DNA of 18,020 nt from Synura sp. LO234KE (GCA_015143735.1 VKHC01000034.1:6784-24803); one strand, 5' to 3'. Positions 8,881 to 18,020 are shown, numbered from the stretch's first letter. Notes: generated by a model not told the origin, from the letters alone. Program-made: numbers and translations.

Positions 8881-10140
8881 TGGCTCATGAATTGACAGCG
8901 CGCGATGAAAAAGGGCAAGCTGCCGGAAAATTCGATTCTCCCCTGGGATTGTGGTTGGAAGAGAGTATAATGTTGGGAAAGGACGGAGTCCTTCAAATCA
9001 ACTCGGTAGTGCGAGGCAAAGCCACATTACAATTTCTGAAGGTATCGGCGACTTGTTCTCCCCAAGGGGCTATTTTATTATATGAAACCCATCCCAGTCT
9101 CAAGTTTACCACGGACCCATATCGCGATCCATGATTGGTTCCCAGAGATCTTTAATCCTTTCGACAGCGGCTTTCCAAACCTGTGGTGTGCTCTCCTCCC
9201 GCTCAGATATTCAGCGCAAGCGCCCTATTTACCATTGGCTGCTGAGGCGCCAGTGGTAAATCACGCCTTTCTAATCGCCTAGTCTGTCCATGACCAGGCG
9301 GTACATCCGGGTATTTATGAAATCTCGCTCTCATGACCACCACTGACCATATCTCTTAGGTATCCAGTCCTCCTGGTCACTCTGGACCAATACCAGGCCC
9401 GATATCGGCATAAGGCGGTTTTTCAGATGGAAATTCATCCTCCCCTCTTGGAATATCAGGCTCCGCATCACCAAGTCGTTCGGTGCAACATATATCTGAC
9501 TTCTTCCTGGTACAATACCTCCGCGCGCCACCTTCTCCATTTCTGGTAAATCTACCGATGGTACAAAATAGCCCGATTCCCGATTCCCGATTCCTATCCT
9601 CCCGTATTCGTACACTTCTACGGAACTGGGGATGTATATCTTCCACTCCTGTGCCAGGAATGGTCATGTCTCTTACTAGTACGGTGCACCTGGCTTTAAT
9701 ACTAAGTTAATCCTAATTGAAAAGCTACGGTGCTTCTGGAAGAAAAACGCCCTTGGGAATGCAACAGCGGATCGAATCGCGGTCAGCGAGTGCACTTGCT
9801 CGAGCACGCATGTGCGGTAGTGCCTGGGCGTTGCCTTCGTCAAGCACGCACTTCCGGTCCCTCCGCCCCTGATTTGCGTCCGAAACGGCGATCTTTCCCA
9901 AATTTCATTCGGGATCCTCGTCGTTCCCATTATGTCTCGCTCGTATCGGCGGCTCAACGTATCATTTTGTATCGGCCATCTTGTGTGCGTCGTGAACAAA
10001 ACGTCATGCCCCAGCCCCTGCATTTTTTTCCCACTGCACCGGGAAACTTGTAGGGATTTAAACATCTACTCCGGGCATAGGCAGCCGAAACTCCTCTTTC
10101 GGCCACGGAACTTCCCAGTTAGTTTCTTGGAGTAGTTTTT
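8880..10140. other. C/T-rich block with short ORFs, no recognised gene
   Basis: Strand bias reverses again near 8900-9060 and the plus strand becomes C/T-rich until about 10140. Two plus-strand pieces read like protein. The first is an 84-codon ATG frame at 8880-9134 (LQINSVVRGKATLQFLKVSA, SPQGAILLYETHPSLKFTTD). The second is an open frame at 9721-10053 rich in Arg and Pro (RCLRQARTSGPSAPDLRPKR), with no ATG at its head. Neither matches a family I know. The block could be the far part of the retrotransposon split by the G-rich block, or a separate element. CCGATTC is repeated three times at 9573-9593. Confidence 0.35.
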
Positions 10141-11089
10141 TCGATGAGGGGTGTGGCTACGTTTCACTTTTGGGGTGGTACTCTGACTCCTTTCCCCACC
10201 GTAATTAACTATATATAAAATTTTGGGATTAGTTCAGCAGTAGTGGTGGGTAAAGTGGAGGTTCTGCTACAGTTTTGGCAATAGATTCGTTGCGTGCTAC
10301 CAAATAGCGATATGTTTGCATCATCATTAGAAAATTGTTCCAAGTTTAGACGCCATTACTACATAGAAAAAGTAGACGCTACCCGCATGAAACGATTACT
10401 GCAGCGGGACATGAGACTAGCTACCTCATCGTCTCCATTTCGGCGATTCTCATATCAAAAAACTCTTCAGCAGCACCCCAGCCGCGATTCTCATTCCCAG
10501 AAATGAAGGTACCACCATTATTATCGCCTCCTCGTGCCGGTATTTTAAATGCCGATACAGCTACGAATCTTCCAAAAATATTATCTGAACTGGTTCAATC
10601 ATGTATCCCGATCCATCAGCTATTCCTCATCTCAAAGACATGGTTCATGAACAACGTAGTGCAGTATGCTGTGCTTCCCCTTCCCGAGCGTTGACGAAAT
10701 TTTTGAGAGAGCTTAGTTCGACTGGTAATAATAAATAAAATTAATTGTAAAATGGAAGTACTCCGCGAAATATTTTGAACTCGTTCAAAGGTACAAAGCT
10801 CGTTAGACAATGCGGAAATCAAATCTTTTTGAGCATTCTAGCTACTTTGTCCTTTGGGAGTTTTGCAAAAAAATTTTGTGACGATATTGCGAAATAATAT
10901 TTCTCGGATACTATTGATTCACCAAATCTTTCGGAAGCAAGGACCTACTTAAGCTCTAGACAAAAATTCTTTGCCCCCAAGAGCGCCTAAGGAATAATTG
11001 AAAATATAAATGTTAGCACTTCACCGATTTGAGAAAGAAAGCTGAACTAGGAGGGTCATTTTTAGCTTCTCGGCCTATTTTACTTCGAC
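10141..11089. other. AT-rich stretch, overlapping short ORFs but no recognised gene
   Basis: Two plus-strand frames overlap at ATGA (10503-10506): one of about 70 codons ending there (with an internal ATG at 10309) and one of 63 codons starting there and ending at 10694. The second reads MKVPPLLSPPRAGILNADTA. This could be one frameshifted coding remnant or chance. The remainder to 11089 has dense stops and shows nothing I can support. Confidence 0.3.
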
Positions 11090-11136
11090 GCCAATATCAC
11101 TAGGGAATAGCCTTGAAGTTGCCCCTAGATATTGGC
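11090..11136. repeat. Imperfect inverted repeat (hairpin)
   Basis: GCCAATATC at 11090-11098 pairs with GATATTGGC at 11128-11136, and the inner arms continue with CTAGGG against CCCTAG, with a small bulge. The paired part is about 15 bp and the loop about 14-17 nt. Function is unknown. It could be part of a small inverted-repeat element or chance. Confidence 0.6.
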
Positions 11137-11750
11137 AAACGGAATTTCTTGAATTGTCATCAATTTTCTTGCTATACGTGGCTGCCCTGGTTGATTGAAG
11201 ACTGTTAGAACCTAATAATTGAGGACCCTCCACCGATAGACAACGTGAAAATTACTGATTGAGGATGATCTCACCTTGTGCAAACTCGTCGAGGTTATTC
11301 TCATCAACACTGTCAGTCGTAGAAGATTTCATCCTCGTCGCCGTTAGGGTTTGACTTTTCTAACGAGCTAATATTAGGCTTAGTCGAAGAAAGATGATAC
11401 TGACAGAGTTTCGGGACTGAGAGCTTGACGGAGATTTCCTTGTTCTGGTTTGAGCAGCACTAAATAAATACACCAGCAATGACTGGGTCAAAATCACAGA
11501 CGCCACAAACATATGGAAGCAAAATATGTCGTCGATGATTGTTGCAAATTCGGTGGGTGCAGTAAAAAAGGCTGAGCAAGTATTTGGTGACCAACTGGAA
11601 CCGTAAGTGGAAATCTATGCCAAAAGCGTGTGCCGAAGTCGCTTCCCCAAAACGCTCTGAATATTGAAAGTACCCCAGGCAGTATTTATATTACCCTTAA
11701 AATAGACTTCGGCCACTGAACCAACCTAAAATCGCCAATCGCTAACTTTT

Positions 11751-11769
11751 CTCAGAGACAGCCTCTGAG
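11751..11769. other. Hairpin of unit 1, 7-bp perfect stem
   Basis: CTCAGAGACAGCCTCTGAG folds as a 7-bp stem (CTCAGAG/CTCTGAG) with a 5-nt loop. Its counterpart in unit 2 keeps pairing despite changes in both arms. Confidence 0.65.
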
Positions 11770-13544
11770 TTTGGTAACTATTTCTTAGTGCAGACCACTA
11801 GAGCTAATCACCGGGTAGCTAATTGCAAAATTCAATTAGGAACAAGACAGAAAGCGTCTCAGCGCCTTTAGATAAGTTCAAGCCAAAAATCTGAATTAGT
11901 TACGTAAGCAAACGAAGCGTATCCAAAACGTGGGGACACCAGCACGTGATAAGCGTCAGGTTTCAATTTTTAAACTCAAATTCAAAGTGTCATGTTTCAA
12001 GTAGAAACAGGATATCATATGAAGCAGTGCATGAAGTCAGGTAAAATAGTGCATTTCTGATCAAGCAAAAATAACATTATTCCCCCATTGCAAAAATTAC
12101 AGGAAATTGCAATTTTTAGGAACGAAATTTAAAATTGGCAAAATCGACCAGAAACGGCAATTTCAGAAGTCAAGAAACACAAGGAGATAGAAAAATCTCT
12201 TTGGTATATAATATTCAGGTCAGTAACAAAACATTCTCTCAAAATATTTCTAACCAATTCTCTTTGTGTATCAACTTCCAAAATTTAGACCCCAAAAGTG
12301 CCGAAAACTTCCAGCATCACCATTTCTCCACCAAACAGCCTCAAATATTGACATATCTGACGGCTGTCACAATCTAATAAAGCTCCGCATCTTAATTCAG
12401 TCCAGCTGTGAGCCCTATACCCACCTCTCGGAACACACTTTTGGAACCAGCTCCTCCCAACTTCAAAATCTTGCTCCAGCCGCAATATGTTGGAGGTAAA
12501 ACGATCTTCCATCAACCTCCATGTCTCAATAGCTGATTTCCACTTGAAAATCTTTTCATTTCGTACTATAAGCTCGCAACCTTCATAATTTCTACCCCCA
12601 CATATGGACTGTCCCAACGACTTGAACAACTTCTACAGGTAGGCCCCTGCAATTAAGATAACCATATGAGCACCTCCTTTATGTGTTATCTAAGCCCCAA
12701 CGTTTATATGACCCCAATCTCGCATCAGGACGTCCCACAAAGCTCCTGACAACTGCTGCTGGACCTGGGAATCACAGTACCACATCACTGTTGCTCAAGC
12801 GTCTCCATGCCCTCAGGTGAATATATAAACCTTTCACCCATGCCACAAAACACTGACCCGAGGTCCCCGTACGCCTTATATCGCCACTGCCATGTACATT
12901 CCTTCATGATTTGTGTTCCCAACCTCCACGTGTTGTTCACGTCTTGATATCCCCCCACGACTTGGCATCGTACCTGTCATGTTCCCAGCACTTCACGACA
13001 CTCCCGCAATCCACATCTGACATAGAGATAGCACCCGCGCACCCTCGTAGCCTTAGTAAACTCACCAAATAGCCGTCCTGTAAACCCGCCAGATAGCATA
13101 GCCTTCAGCATCCATATCTCGTGACAGTTGGCTGTCGCACCACTCCCACTCGACGAGCACCTTGCCAACGACCTGTCGCATAATATGCACTCCCGCGTGC
13201 CCCTCCGAAGCCCTTCTCTATGCCTCACACGTCATGTACGGCTCACCCTGCCATGCATGTACCCACGTCTCGAACACATGCTCACTCACAAATTACAAAT
13301 ACGTCATGCCACGAGCAAACCGTATTGTGTCATACACTGTGTATTTTTAATACCCCGCACCTGAGCTACGTAACCTAATCATATGATCTTCTTATTGGCC
13401 ATATAATCTGCCTATCTCGAATAGCTAATAGAATAGAAGAAAAGTGGAAGTAGACATAGGATACTAGTATAGTACGTGCACCACACCAGATACTAGTGAA
13501 AGAGTAAACTACCTACAAAAATAGCACCACTAGTCAGGCGCTCC

Positions 13545-14150
13545 CGTAGATTACGGATAGCTCTGCTGGCACCACCGTGCACCAGCTGATCAGTAAGGTA
13601 GAACAAGATATAAATGATAGTGCGTAGTACCCGCTACACCTCCTAGCCTAACCTCAAGGCCTGGCCCGTGCCACAGCCTCGCCACTCACTATAGATGTAG
13701 TGTACCAAAGTAGAATAACGTAGAAATAGTGTAACCCAAATAGAATACTGTTCCACCCCCAGTGAGACCCTATTCCGCGCACATAGACAGAACAATAAAA
13801 CTAACTCACGGACAAGACCAACCAATCAGCAACCCAGACCGTTACGGGCCCTATAACAACCTAGGAGTGCACATACGCAAACGCTCACAGTATACCTATA
13901 TAAGCTACAACCTATTACTGTAGATTACAGCCTAGATCCTGGCAGTAGAGACATACTGCCCTCTGATCAGTTATAACAAGAAAAGTAAGATAAGTAAATA
14001 GAATAGAATATAGTAGAATAGAAGTCCACTAGTAATGAAGTTTAAAGTGAAGTAAGTGTAAGTGTAATTACCTAATACCCAGTGCCGTCGATTACGGATT
14101 TATCCCAGGGTGGAGATACACCCCTACTGATCAGTCGACAGAAGTCAAGG
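13545..14150. repeat. Three sub-repeats in the TAG-rich zone of unit 1
   Basis: A motif of about 50-60 bp beginning CGTAGATTACGGAT and ending near CTGATCAGT recurs at about 13545 (CGTAGATTACGG to CTGATCAGT), 13918 (TGTAGATTACAG to CTGATCAGT) and 14085 (CGTCGATTACGG to CTGATCAGT). A fourth, more diverged copy lies in unit 2 at about 15825 (CGTCTATTAC to GAGCAGTCGA). Spacing is irregular (about 373 and 167 bp). The surrounding sequence is rich in TAGAATAG and ACTAGT. No function is recognised. Confidence 0.6.
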
Positions 14151-14199
14151 GAAACGTGTCAAGTAAAACAGGCGGTGCAGTTATAGAATCGAATAGTAG

Positions 14200-14251
14200 C
14201 CGCACAAAATGACCAGAAGTACCCTATGCAGCTGATATGCTACAACAAGCG
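14200..14251. repeat. Terminal tail of unit 1 (copy also at 15930-15981)
   Basis: The tail runs GCACAAAATGACCAGAAG, then TATGCAGCTGATATGCTACA. The copy at 15930-15981 runs GCACAAATTAACCAGAAG, then TATGCAGCTGCTATGCTGCA. This is the clearest similarity in the region and marks the end of each unit. A weaker match lies at about 11501-11550, just before unit 1, and hints at an earlier unit upstream. Confidence 0.75.
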
Positions 14252-15981
14252 TTATTTGTATTCAAAAAACTTTCATCAACCCAAAGAAGAAGATTCGATA
14301 TGGATATAACTACGATAGGTATAAGGTGTTGTGCCGCGCCGCAGCTACTCCTCCAACACAGTTCGGCTCTGAGAAAGCGCACGGAAGGTCTTACTTACGC
14401 TAGTTGGTCGACTTTTGTCCAATCCTCTCCGACACAAACCCGTAATCCAAAACTGAACTCAGAAGCAGTTTCTGAGGTTCTAACTTCCGTCAAATCCAGT
14501 TGACTATAGTTAGTTACGGCGGGCTGAAATGCAGTTCTAATTCCGAGTGAGCAGGCGAATGGCTCAGCAGCAAAGATTTTTCAATAAAGGTAAACTGATT
14601 AATTACGTGAGTTGCGTGGCGCATCCATAACATGTGGTCACACTAACGTGATACGTTAAAATTCAGGTCAAATTAAAATTGTAACTTAAATAGTAGAGAC
14701 AAGATATCTCACGAAAAATAAGCGATGGTGGCAGGTAAACAACCCAATTTTGCTGTTGTAAGATGCGCGCTAACCCCCCATCACAGAAATTTCAAGAAAA
14801 TAAAATTTCGTGCAGCGAAGAAAATTCAAGCAAATTCAAGCAGTAACAGTGATGTTGATTCTAAAGAAATAACAAGTGGTTGGAAAAAAATATTCAAATG
14901 ACCTTTCAATTGATTTCCCAAAACATTTTCTGCAGATCCCTCCACAGAATAAGTCGTAAATTAGCCCATAAAAGTCACCAAGATATGGGTCGTAATGAAC
15001 AATGCACCGTTCGGAATAATTTCATGACGCCTGTAATCTCGCCTTATGATATATAAGGGTTCACCCAAGTTTTTCTGAAAACTGGATTACAGATTCGTGC
15101 TACAAATTTCTTACCCTCCCCAAATACAGCTTCCCCTTGAAGATCTTCAGGTAATTGCACAAGCTATCATTTTCCTTTTGTAAACAACAACTGATTTCTG
15201 CTTGAAATTACTTTGCACTTTGTTGTATTTGCCCTCCAGCACTTCCGGACCCTCCAAACCGTGTTGAAATTTGGCTGCAGGAAGCTCCCTCCATCCAAGG
15301 TAAGCGCTCCAAGCCCACAAACCTATCCCACATGAGATCTTTAAAGTGCACACAACCTCAATCGCACATCAGATCGCCCGGAAACGCTCCTATCCTGTGC
15401 TGAGAATTGCTCTCGCCGTCAGGTGCATTCGACGCCGTAGCATTGCACTTATAGACCTCTTGCGCATAATCGTACCCCTCCGAGACATTTCTTCGTGTCC
15501 CCTTGAGCTCCCGTGACACCATGTCTCGCCCATCTTGCCGAATTTACCTGAGTCCTAGCTTCCGCCGTATACTCACGGTTGTACATCTAACTCACGCACG
15601 TCATGTGCACGTTTCACCCGACACCACACGCACGTCTCGTCATGTTTCGCACGTTCATCACAGCATGTCAGAGCACCCTGCTCACGCAGCCTCCTTAAAA
15701 AAATTAAAAATATCTCCCTCCGGATGTAAGTGTCATCTACCTAAAGCTAAGTAGAGACGATCACCAGCATAGTTTAAGTAGAGATAGGAGTGTGCCGAGT
15801 GTAGTCACGCAAAATAAAACCTAGCCGTCTATTACTAATAGCTCAGATATGCCACCTACTGAGCAGTCGATTAGCATAGTACTAGGGTGATAGGATTGTG
15901 CGCACCATACAGCGTCAGTAAATAGATACTGCACAAATTAACCAGAAGTGCATTATGCAGCTGCTATGCTGCAACAGTGCG
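14252..15981. repeat. Tandem unit 2 (about 1.7 kb), shortened copy
   Basis: This is a shortened copy of the preceding unit in direct orientation, with the same zones in the same order: AT-rich with hairpin (14252-15120), C/T-rich (15120-15690), TAG-rich (15740-15930) and the shared tail (15930-15981). Most of the loss relative to unit 1 is in the C/T-rich zone (about 240 bp) and in the TAG-rich zone, where unit 1 has three sub-repeats and unit 2 has one. Identity looks moderate throughout, so the duplication is old. Confidence 0.6.
14458..14476. other. Hairpin of unit 2, 7-bp perfect stem with paired change
   Basis: CTCAGAAGCAGTTTCTGAG folds as CTCAGAA/TTCTGAG with a 5-nt loop. Against unit 1 the innermost stem pair has changed from G-C to A-T on both sides together, and the loop has changed too (ACAGC to GCAGT). 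Pairing is kept. Confidence 0.65.
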
Positions 15982-16091
15982 CTTGAGAAAATTTGAAGTT
16001 TGTGAAAAAAGTGATCATAATCGGGTAAAACTCTGCATTTTTGACTTGTTTTTCTTCAAATATACCAGTGCTGGTCGGTTTCTTTGGAGAT

Positions 16092-16137
16092 AAACTGATC
16101 AAACTCCGATTAAGGATGGGCAACAAACTGATCAAAC
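16092..16137. repeat. AAACTGATCAAAC direct repeat
   Basis: An identical 13-nt sequence lies at 16092-16104 and 16125-16137, a 33-nt period. A partial GATCAA follows near 16150. The core TGATCA is palindromic, so this could be a paired binding site or a decayed tandem repeat. Confidence 0.6.
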
Positions 16138-16197
16138 AGACAGATAATTCGATCAAGGAGACGTTTATCTTTTCTCAGAAGTAAAACGGCACAAATG

Positions 16198-16216
16198 GCG
16201 CCAAATTTTTTGGCGC
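16198..16216. promoter_or_regulatory. Paired inverted E2F-like sites
   Basis: GCGCCAAATTTTTTGGCGC is a palindrome with 8-bp arms and a 3-nt centre. Each arm is TTTGGCGC, which fits the E2F/DP consensus TTTSSCGC conserved in animals and plants. No convincing gene follows closely: the nearest plus-strand ORF starts at 16711, and nothing reads away on the minus strand. It may be an unused site, or it may serve a gene or exon I cannot see. Confidence 0.4.
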
Positions 16217-16710
16217 AAGCTCCGCCAACACATAAAGGCATCTATAACCGAGAGGCGCGCACATCCAACATCCTAGCGCTTCACTTTTCACCGTGAAGAA
16301 AATGGATGGACTAATTGCCATGATTATTGTAAAATGTGCTTTAAACTTATTTTTTCATCTCACCCAGAATTGAAATAATAAAATTTTCGTCAATCATCTG
16401 CGGGTTTAAAATTTTTTGGTAAACCGTACGAACTTATTATTTCCCCAAATGTTGAGGCTGAATGCTCCTCGCACACCGAATCGATTAGGCTAAAATGTCT
16501 TTTTTCGTAAACTTCGTTCATGCGGGTCAATACTCGAATCATCTCGGAACGATCTCGTTGATTGCTCGTAGTTTTCTCATAAACAAAGTCGTTGAAACAA
16601 ACGTACTCGTAAACAAACTCGTCGTTCCTCGATGCTTCTCGGTTTTTTCAACATAAACTCTTAGTTATTCGTGGAGAAGCAGGTAGGTTTCATTCCATTT
16701 TCTCGATTCT
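16217..16710. other. AT-rich stretch with CTCGTAAACAAA-type repeats
   Basis: No gene is seen. Between about 16500 and 16640 short related pieces recur irregularly (CTCATAAACAAAGTCGT, CTCGTAAACAAACTCGTC, and CTCGAT/CTCGTT variants), giving a weak low-order repeat. Nothing else is supported. Confidence 0.4.
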
Positions 16711-16923
16711 ATGATAACAGTTAATATACCAGAAAGCATTCTTGAGAGGGAATACGTCAAATTATGTGAAATGGTTGATTCACAAAAGAAAGCTTTTGTA
16801 GAGCGATTGAGAAAAAGTTTAAGCGTTGTTTATATCTACCCGGAAAGTATTACGCAACTAAGAAGTACTTTAAAAAAATTTCCAACATCAATTTCATATT
16901 CCTACTACTCTACTAGGAAATAA
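16711..16923 (+). CDS. Hypothetical 70-aa ORF
   Basis: The frame is ATG-initiated with an in-frame TAG upstream and ends in TAA at 16921-16923. The product reads as a plausible soluble helical peptide (SILEREYVKLCEMVDSQKKA, FVERLRKSLSVVYIY), with its last third rich in Ser and Tyr. I recognise no family. Its final codons lie inside a 78-bp tandem repeat, so the C-terminus may be accidental. It is either a small host gene or a chance ORF. Confidence 0.25.
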   Translation: MITVNIPESILEREYVKLCEMVDSQKKAFVERLRKSLSVVYIYPESITQLRSTLKKFPTSISYSYYSTRK

Positions 16924-17034
16924 ATAAGCGCAATTTGATTTTAGTAAAAATGAATTTTGCAAACAACAACTTCTTTTTCCTACTACTGCTCTACTAGGAA
17001 ATAATTATGCGCCAATTGTTGTGAGTAAAAATTA
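16899..17034. repeat. About 78-bp tandem repeat, two copies
   Basis: TTCCTACTACTCTACTAGGA at 16899 and TTCCTACTACTGCTCTACTA at 16977 each lead into AAATAA, GCGC or GCGCC, an AATT stretch and AGTAAAAAT. Each copy begins and ends its first 20 or so bases with the inverted hexamers TTCCTA and TAGGAA. Confidence 0.7.
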
Positions 17035-17074
17035 AGCTTCACACGTTAAAATTTAATAAAACGTACACAAGACT

Positions 17075-17345
17075 TAAGGCGAAGGGTGAGGGGTTGAGCA
17101 CGTAGACGGAAGGAGGAGCAGCGAAGTTCCAGGTGTTTGCTACGGAGATAGACGGTGGATCAGCGAACAACAAAAAGGGTGAGGTGCACAATAGCAGGAG
17201 TATGGCAGGCAAAGGGTGAGGTGTTAAGTATAGCGGGGCTGAAGGAGGAGAATACCAGGCGAAGGGTGAGGTGTTGAGTATAGAGGCAGAAGGAGAAGCA
17301 GCGAAGGCGAAAGGGGAGGGGTTGCGTATGGAGACGGACGGAGAA
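17075..17345 (-). repeat. Minisatellite, period about 48-50 nt, lying in an open minus-strand frame
   Basis: The core GAAGGGTGAGG(G/T)GTTGAG and variants occur at about 17081, 17174, 17211, 17261 and 17309, usually followed by TATAGAGGCAGAAGGAG-like sequence and AGCAGCGAA. On the minus strand a 121-codon frame (17039-17404, ATG at 17404) runs through it and reads repeated NPSPFA, NTSPFA and PPS pieces after a normal-looking 20-residue start (MDYEANVILVAENQNIKKST). Spacing is not always a multiple of three, so the repeats change frame and the ORF is only partly periodic. I annotate it as a minisatellite; a secreted Pro/Ser-rich protein is less likely because no signal peptide is present. Confidence 0.6.
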
Positions 17346-17525
17346 GTCGACTTTTTTATGTTTTGATTTTCCGCAACCAGTATTACGTTTGCTTCATAGT
17401 CCATAAAATCGAGTGCATTACGTTCTGATGTTACTTGAAAGTATTAAAGATTCCATATCCATATCATCATCGTCATTTAATACTATTGCCGTGTAGCAGT
17501 ACCTGCGCCGTGAGAACAGCTGCGA

Positions 17526-17583
17526 GTGAAAATTGAATTTTGACCTCCGCGCTCTTGTGAAATTTATGTTGACTGTCGCGCTC
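17526..17583. repeat. 31-bp tandem duplication ending CGCGCTC
   Basis: GTGAAAATTGAATTTTGACC, then CGCGCTC (from 17526), is followed by GTGAAATTTATGTTGACTG, then CGCGCTC (from 17557). The two copies are diverged and a third GTGAAAT follows at 17595. Confidence 0.55.
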
Positions 17584-17598
17584 ACTTTTTACGAGTGA

Positions 17599-17645
17599 AA
17601 TCTATCTATCGATACGAAATTATCTATCTATATATAATCTATCGT
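17599..17645. repeat. TATC microsatellite
   Basis: Imperfect repeats of TATC/TATA (ATCTATCTATCGATAC, then TTATCTATCTATATATAATC) form a simple-sequence tract. The overlapping plus-strand frame at 17595-17882 is Ile/Tyr-rich because of it and is not taken as a gene. No gene is recognised from here to 18020. Confidence 0.7.
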
Positions 17646-18020
17646 TGTATAGAATTTTCAAGCAGGCTCTACATTCCTCTACAATTTGTCTCTGAAGTGT
17701 CTGTGCATGGGAGGACATGCGAGTGTATATATATAATCATGTGTATAGTAGGGTTCTCCTACTCAACGCAACTGAACTCGCTTCCTGGTTCAAAGAGAGC
17801 CATTAATTACAACGAATATCTTAGTTTGATTTCATTGCATTTTAATGATCTTTCCTGTCTCAATTCATTTGTGTGCGTGTGAACGCGTAGTATGAGTATA
17901 ATAAGTGTATGTTCGTGAGATTAATTCTAAACGTGAATGAGTGTACGTCTTCAGTATCGTTTTGCTCATTGATGTGAGGAAAACTCGCAGTTGGCAAAAA
18001 TCGCATACTTAGTAAGACAA

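Larger units (their letters stand above)
11551..14251. repeat. Tandem unit 1 (about 2.7 kb) of an unidentified diverged repeat
   Basis: This segment aligns by eye, in the same orientation, with 14252-15981. Anchors include the hairpin at 11751-11769 against 14458-14476, GAATTAGTTACG (11893) against GATTAATTACG (14597), a C-run at about 12082 against 14774, AATAGCTGATTTC (12528) against AACAACTGATTTC (15185), CTACAGG (12633) against CTGCAGG (15275), and the CATCAG region (12716 against 15360). The offset falls gradually from about 2707 to 2644 and then 2370, so unit 2 carries deletions. The unit has an AT-rich zone (to about 12400), a C/T-rich zone (to about 13360) and a TAG-rich zone with sub-repeats (to about 14200). 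No gene family is recognised on either strand. A 114-codon minus-strand frame at 12285-12629 reads like protein but has no motif I trust. Confidence 0.6.

Noticed and set aside
9730-10053. 107-codon plus-strand frame
   Set aside because: It begins with GTG, not ATG, has a stop just upstream and matches no family; the Arg/Pro richness fits the block's composition.
11330-11360. TTAGGGTTT as a telomere-like repeat
   Set aside because: It is a single short occurrence with no tandem copies.
12285-13400. Armadillo-like repeats on the minus strand (GALWDVLM, EGCELI, RCGALL)
   Set aside because: The pieces look suggestive but are spaced 57 and 63 residues apart instead of about 42 and are crossed by stops; not enough to name a family.
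14028-15981. Long terminal repeats of a single LTR retrotransposon
   Set aside because: The direct repeats at 14028-14251 and 15760-15981 could suggest LTRs, but the DNA between them aligns with DNA before the first repeat, which fits a tandem duplication better; no TG..CA ends or primer site were seen.
16680-16722. 38-nt GT-AG intron over the start of the 16711 ORF
   Set aside because: The ends fit GT and AG but removal joins no recognisable coding sequence and deletes the ATG.
1-18020. CRISPR array, tRNA, rRNA or bacterial operon
   Set aside because: No regular short repeats with unique spacers, no cloverleaf I could support, and the intron and gene density argue for a eukaryote.

Overview
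The window looks like nuclear DNA of a eukaryote, most likely a photosynthetic stramenopile (heterokont alga). Three things point there. A two-exon gene encodes a cyanobacterial-type CreA-family protein with a two-part N-terminal targeting region, as expected for a nuclear gene whose product enters a complex plastid. Its neighbour is a secreted protein with long PT/QPT/QPS repeats of the kind common in stramenopiles. Gene density is very low, and a short GT-AG intron is visible. The lineage is inference: no rRNA or tRNA gene is present to confirm it.

Layout. Positions 1-780 (minus strand): 5' part of a secreted PT-repeat protein that runs off the left edge. 780-986: a short shared promoter between two divergent genes. 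987-1596 (plus): the CreA-like gene with one 49-nt intron. 1888-2061: a small ORF with a MYND-like Cys pattern that stops where the base composition changes. 2040-3160: a GC-richer block with no recognised gene. 3160-3880: AT-rich DNA with one doubtful 112-aa ORF. About 3880-5900: a decayed non-LTR (LINE-like) retrotransposon on the plus strand, with stops, frame changes and a recognisable FADD-type reverse transcriptase core. About 6000-8880: a strongly G-over-C (purine-rich) block without recognisable genes. About 8880-10140: the strand bias is reversed, again without a recognised gene. 10140-11550: AT-rich non-coding DNA.

From about 11551 to 15981 the window holds a diverged direct tandem duplication: one unit of about 2.7 kb and one of about 1.7 kb, both ending in the same roughly 50-bp tail. 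Each unit runs from an AT-rich zone carrying a hairpin, through a C/T-rich zone, to a TAG-rich zone with short internal repeats. The hairpin keeps a perfect 7-bp stem in both units although its sequence has changed. I do not recognise the element. The right end (16000-18020) is AT-rich intergenic DNA with paired E2F-like half-sites, short tandem repeats, a minisatellite and a TATC microsatellite.

Only the first two genes are convincing intact host genes. Most of the rest reads as decayed mobile or repeated DNA in blocks of contrasting composition. All similarity statements come from reading the translations by eye and from remembered family patterns; no search was run.
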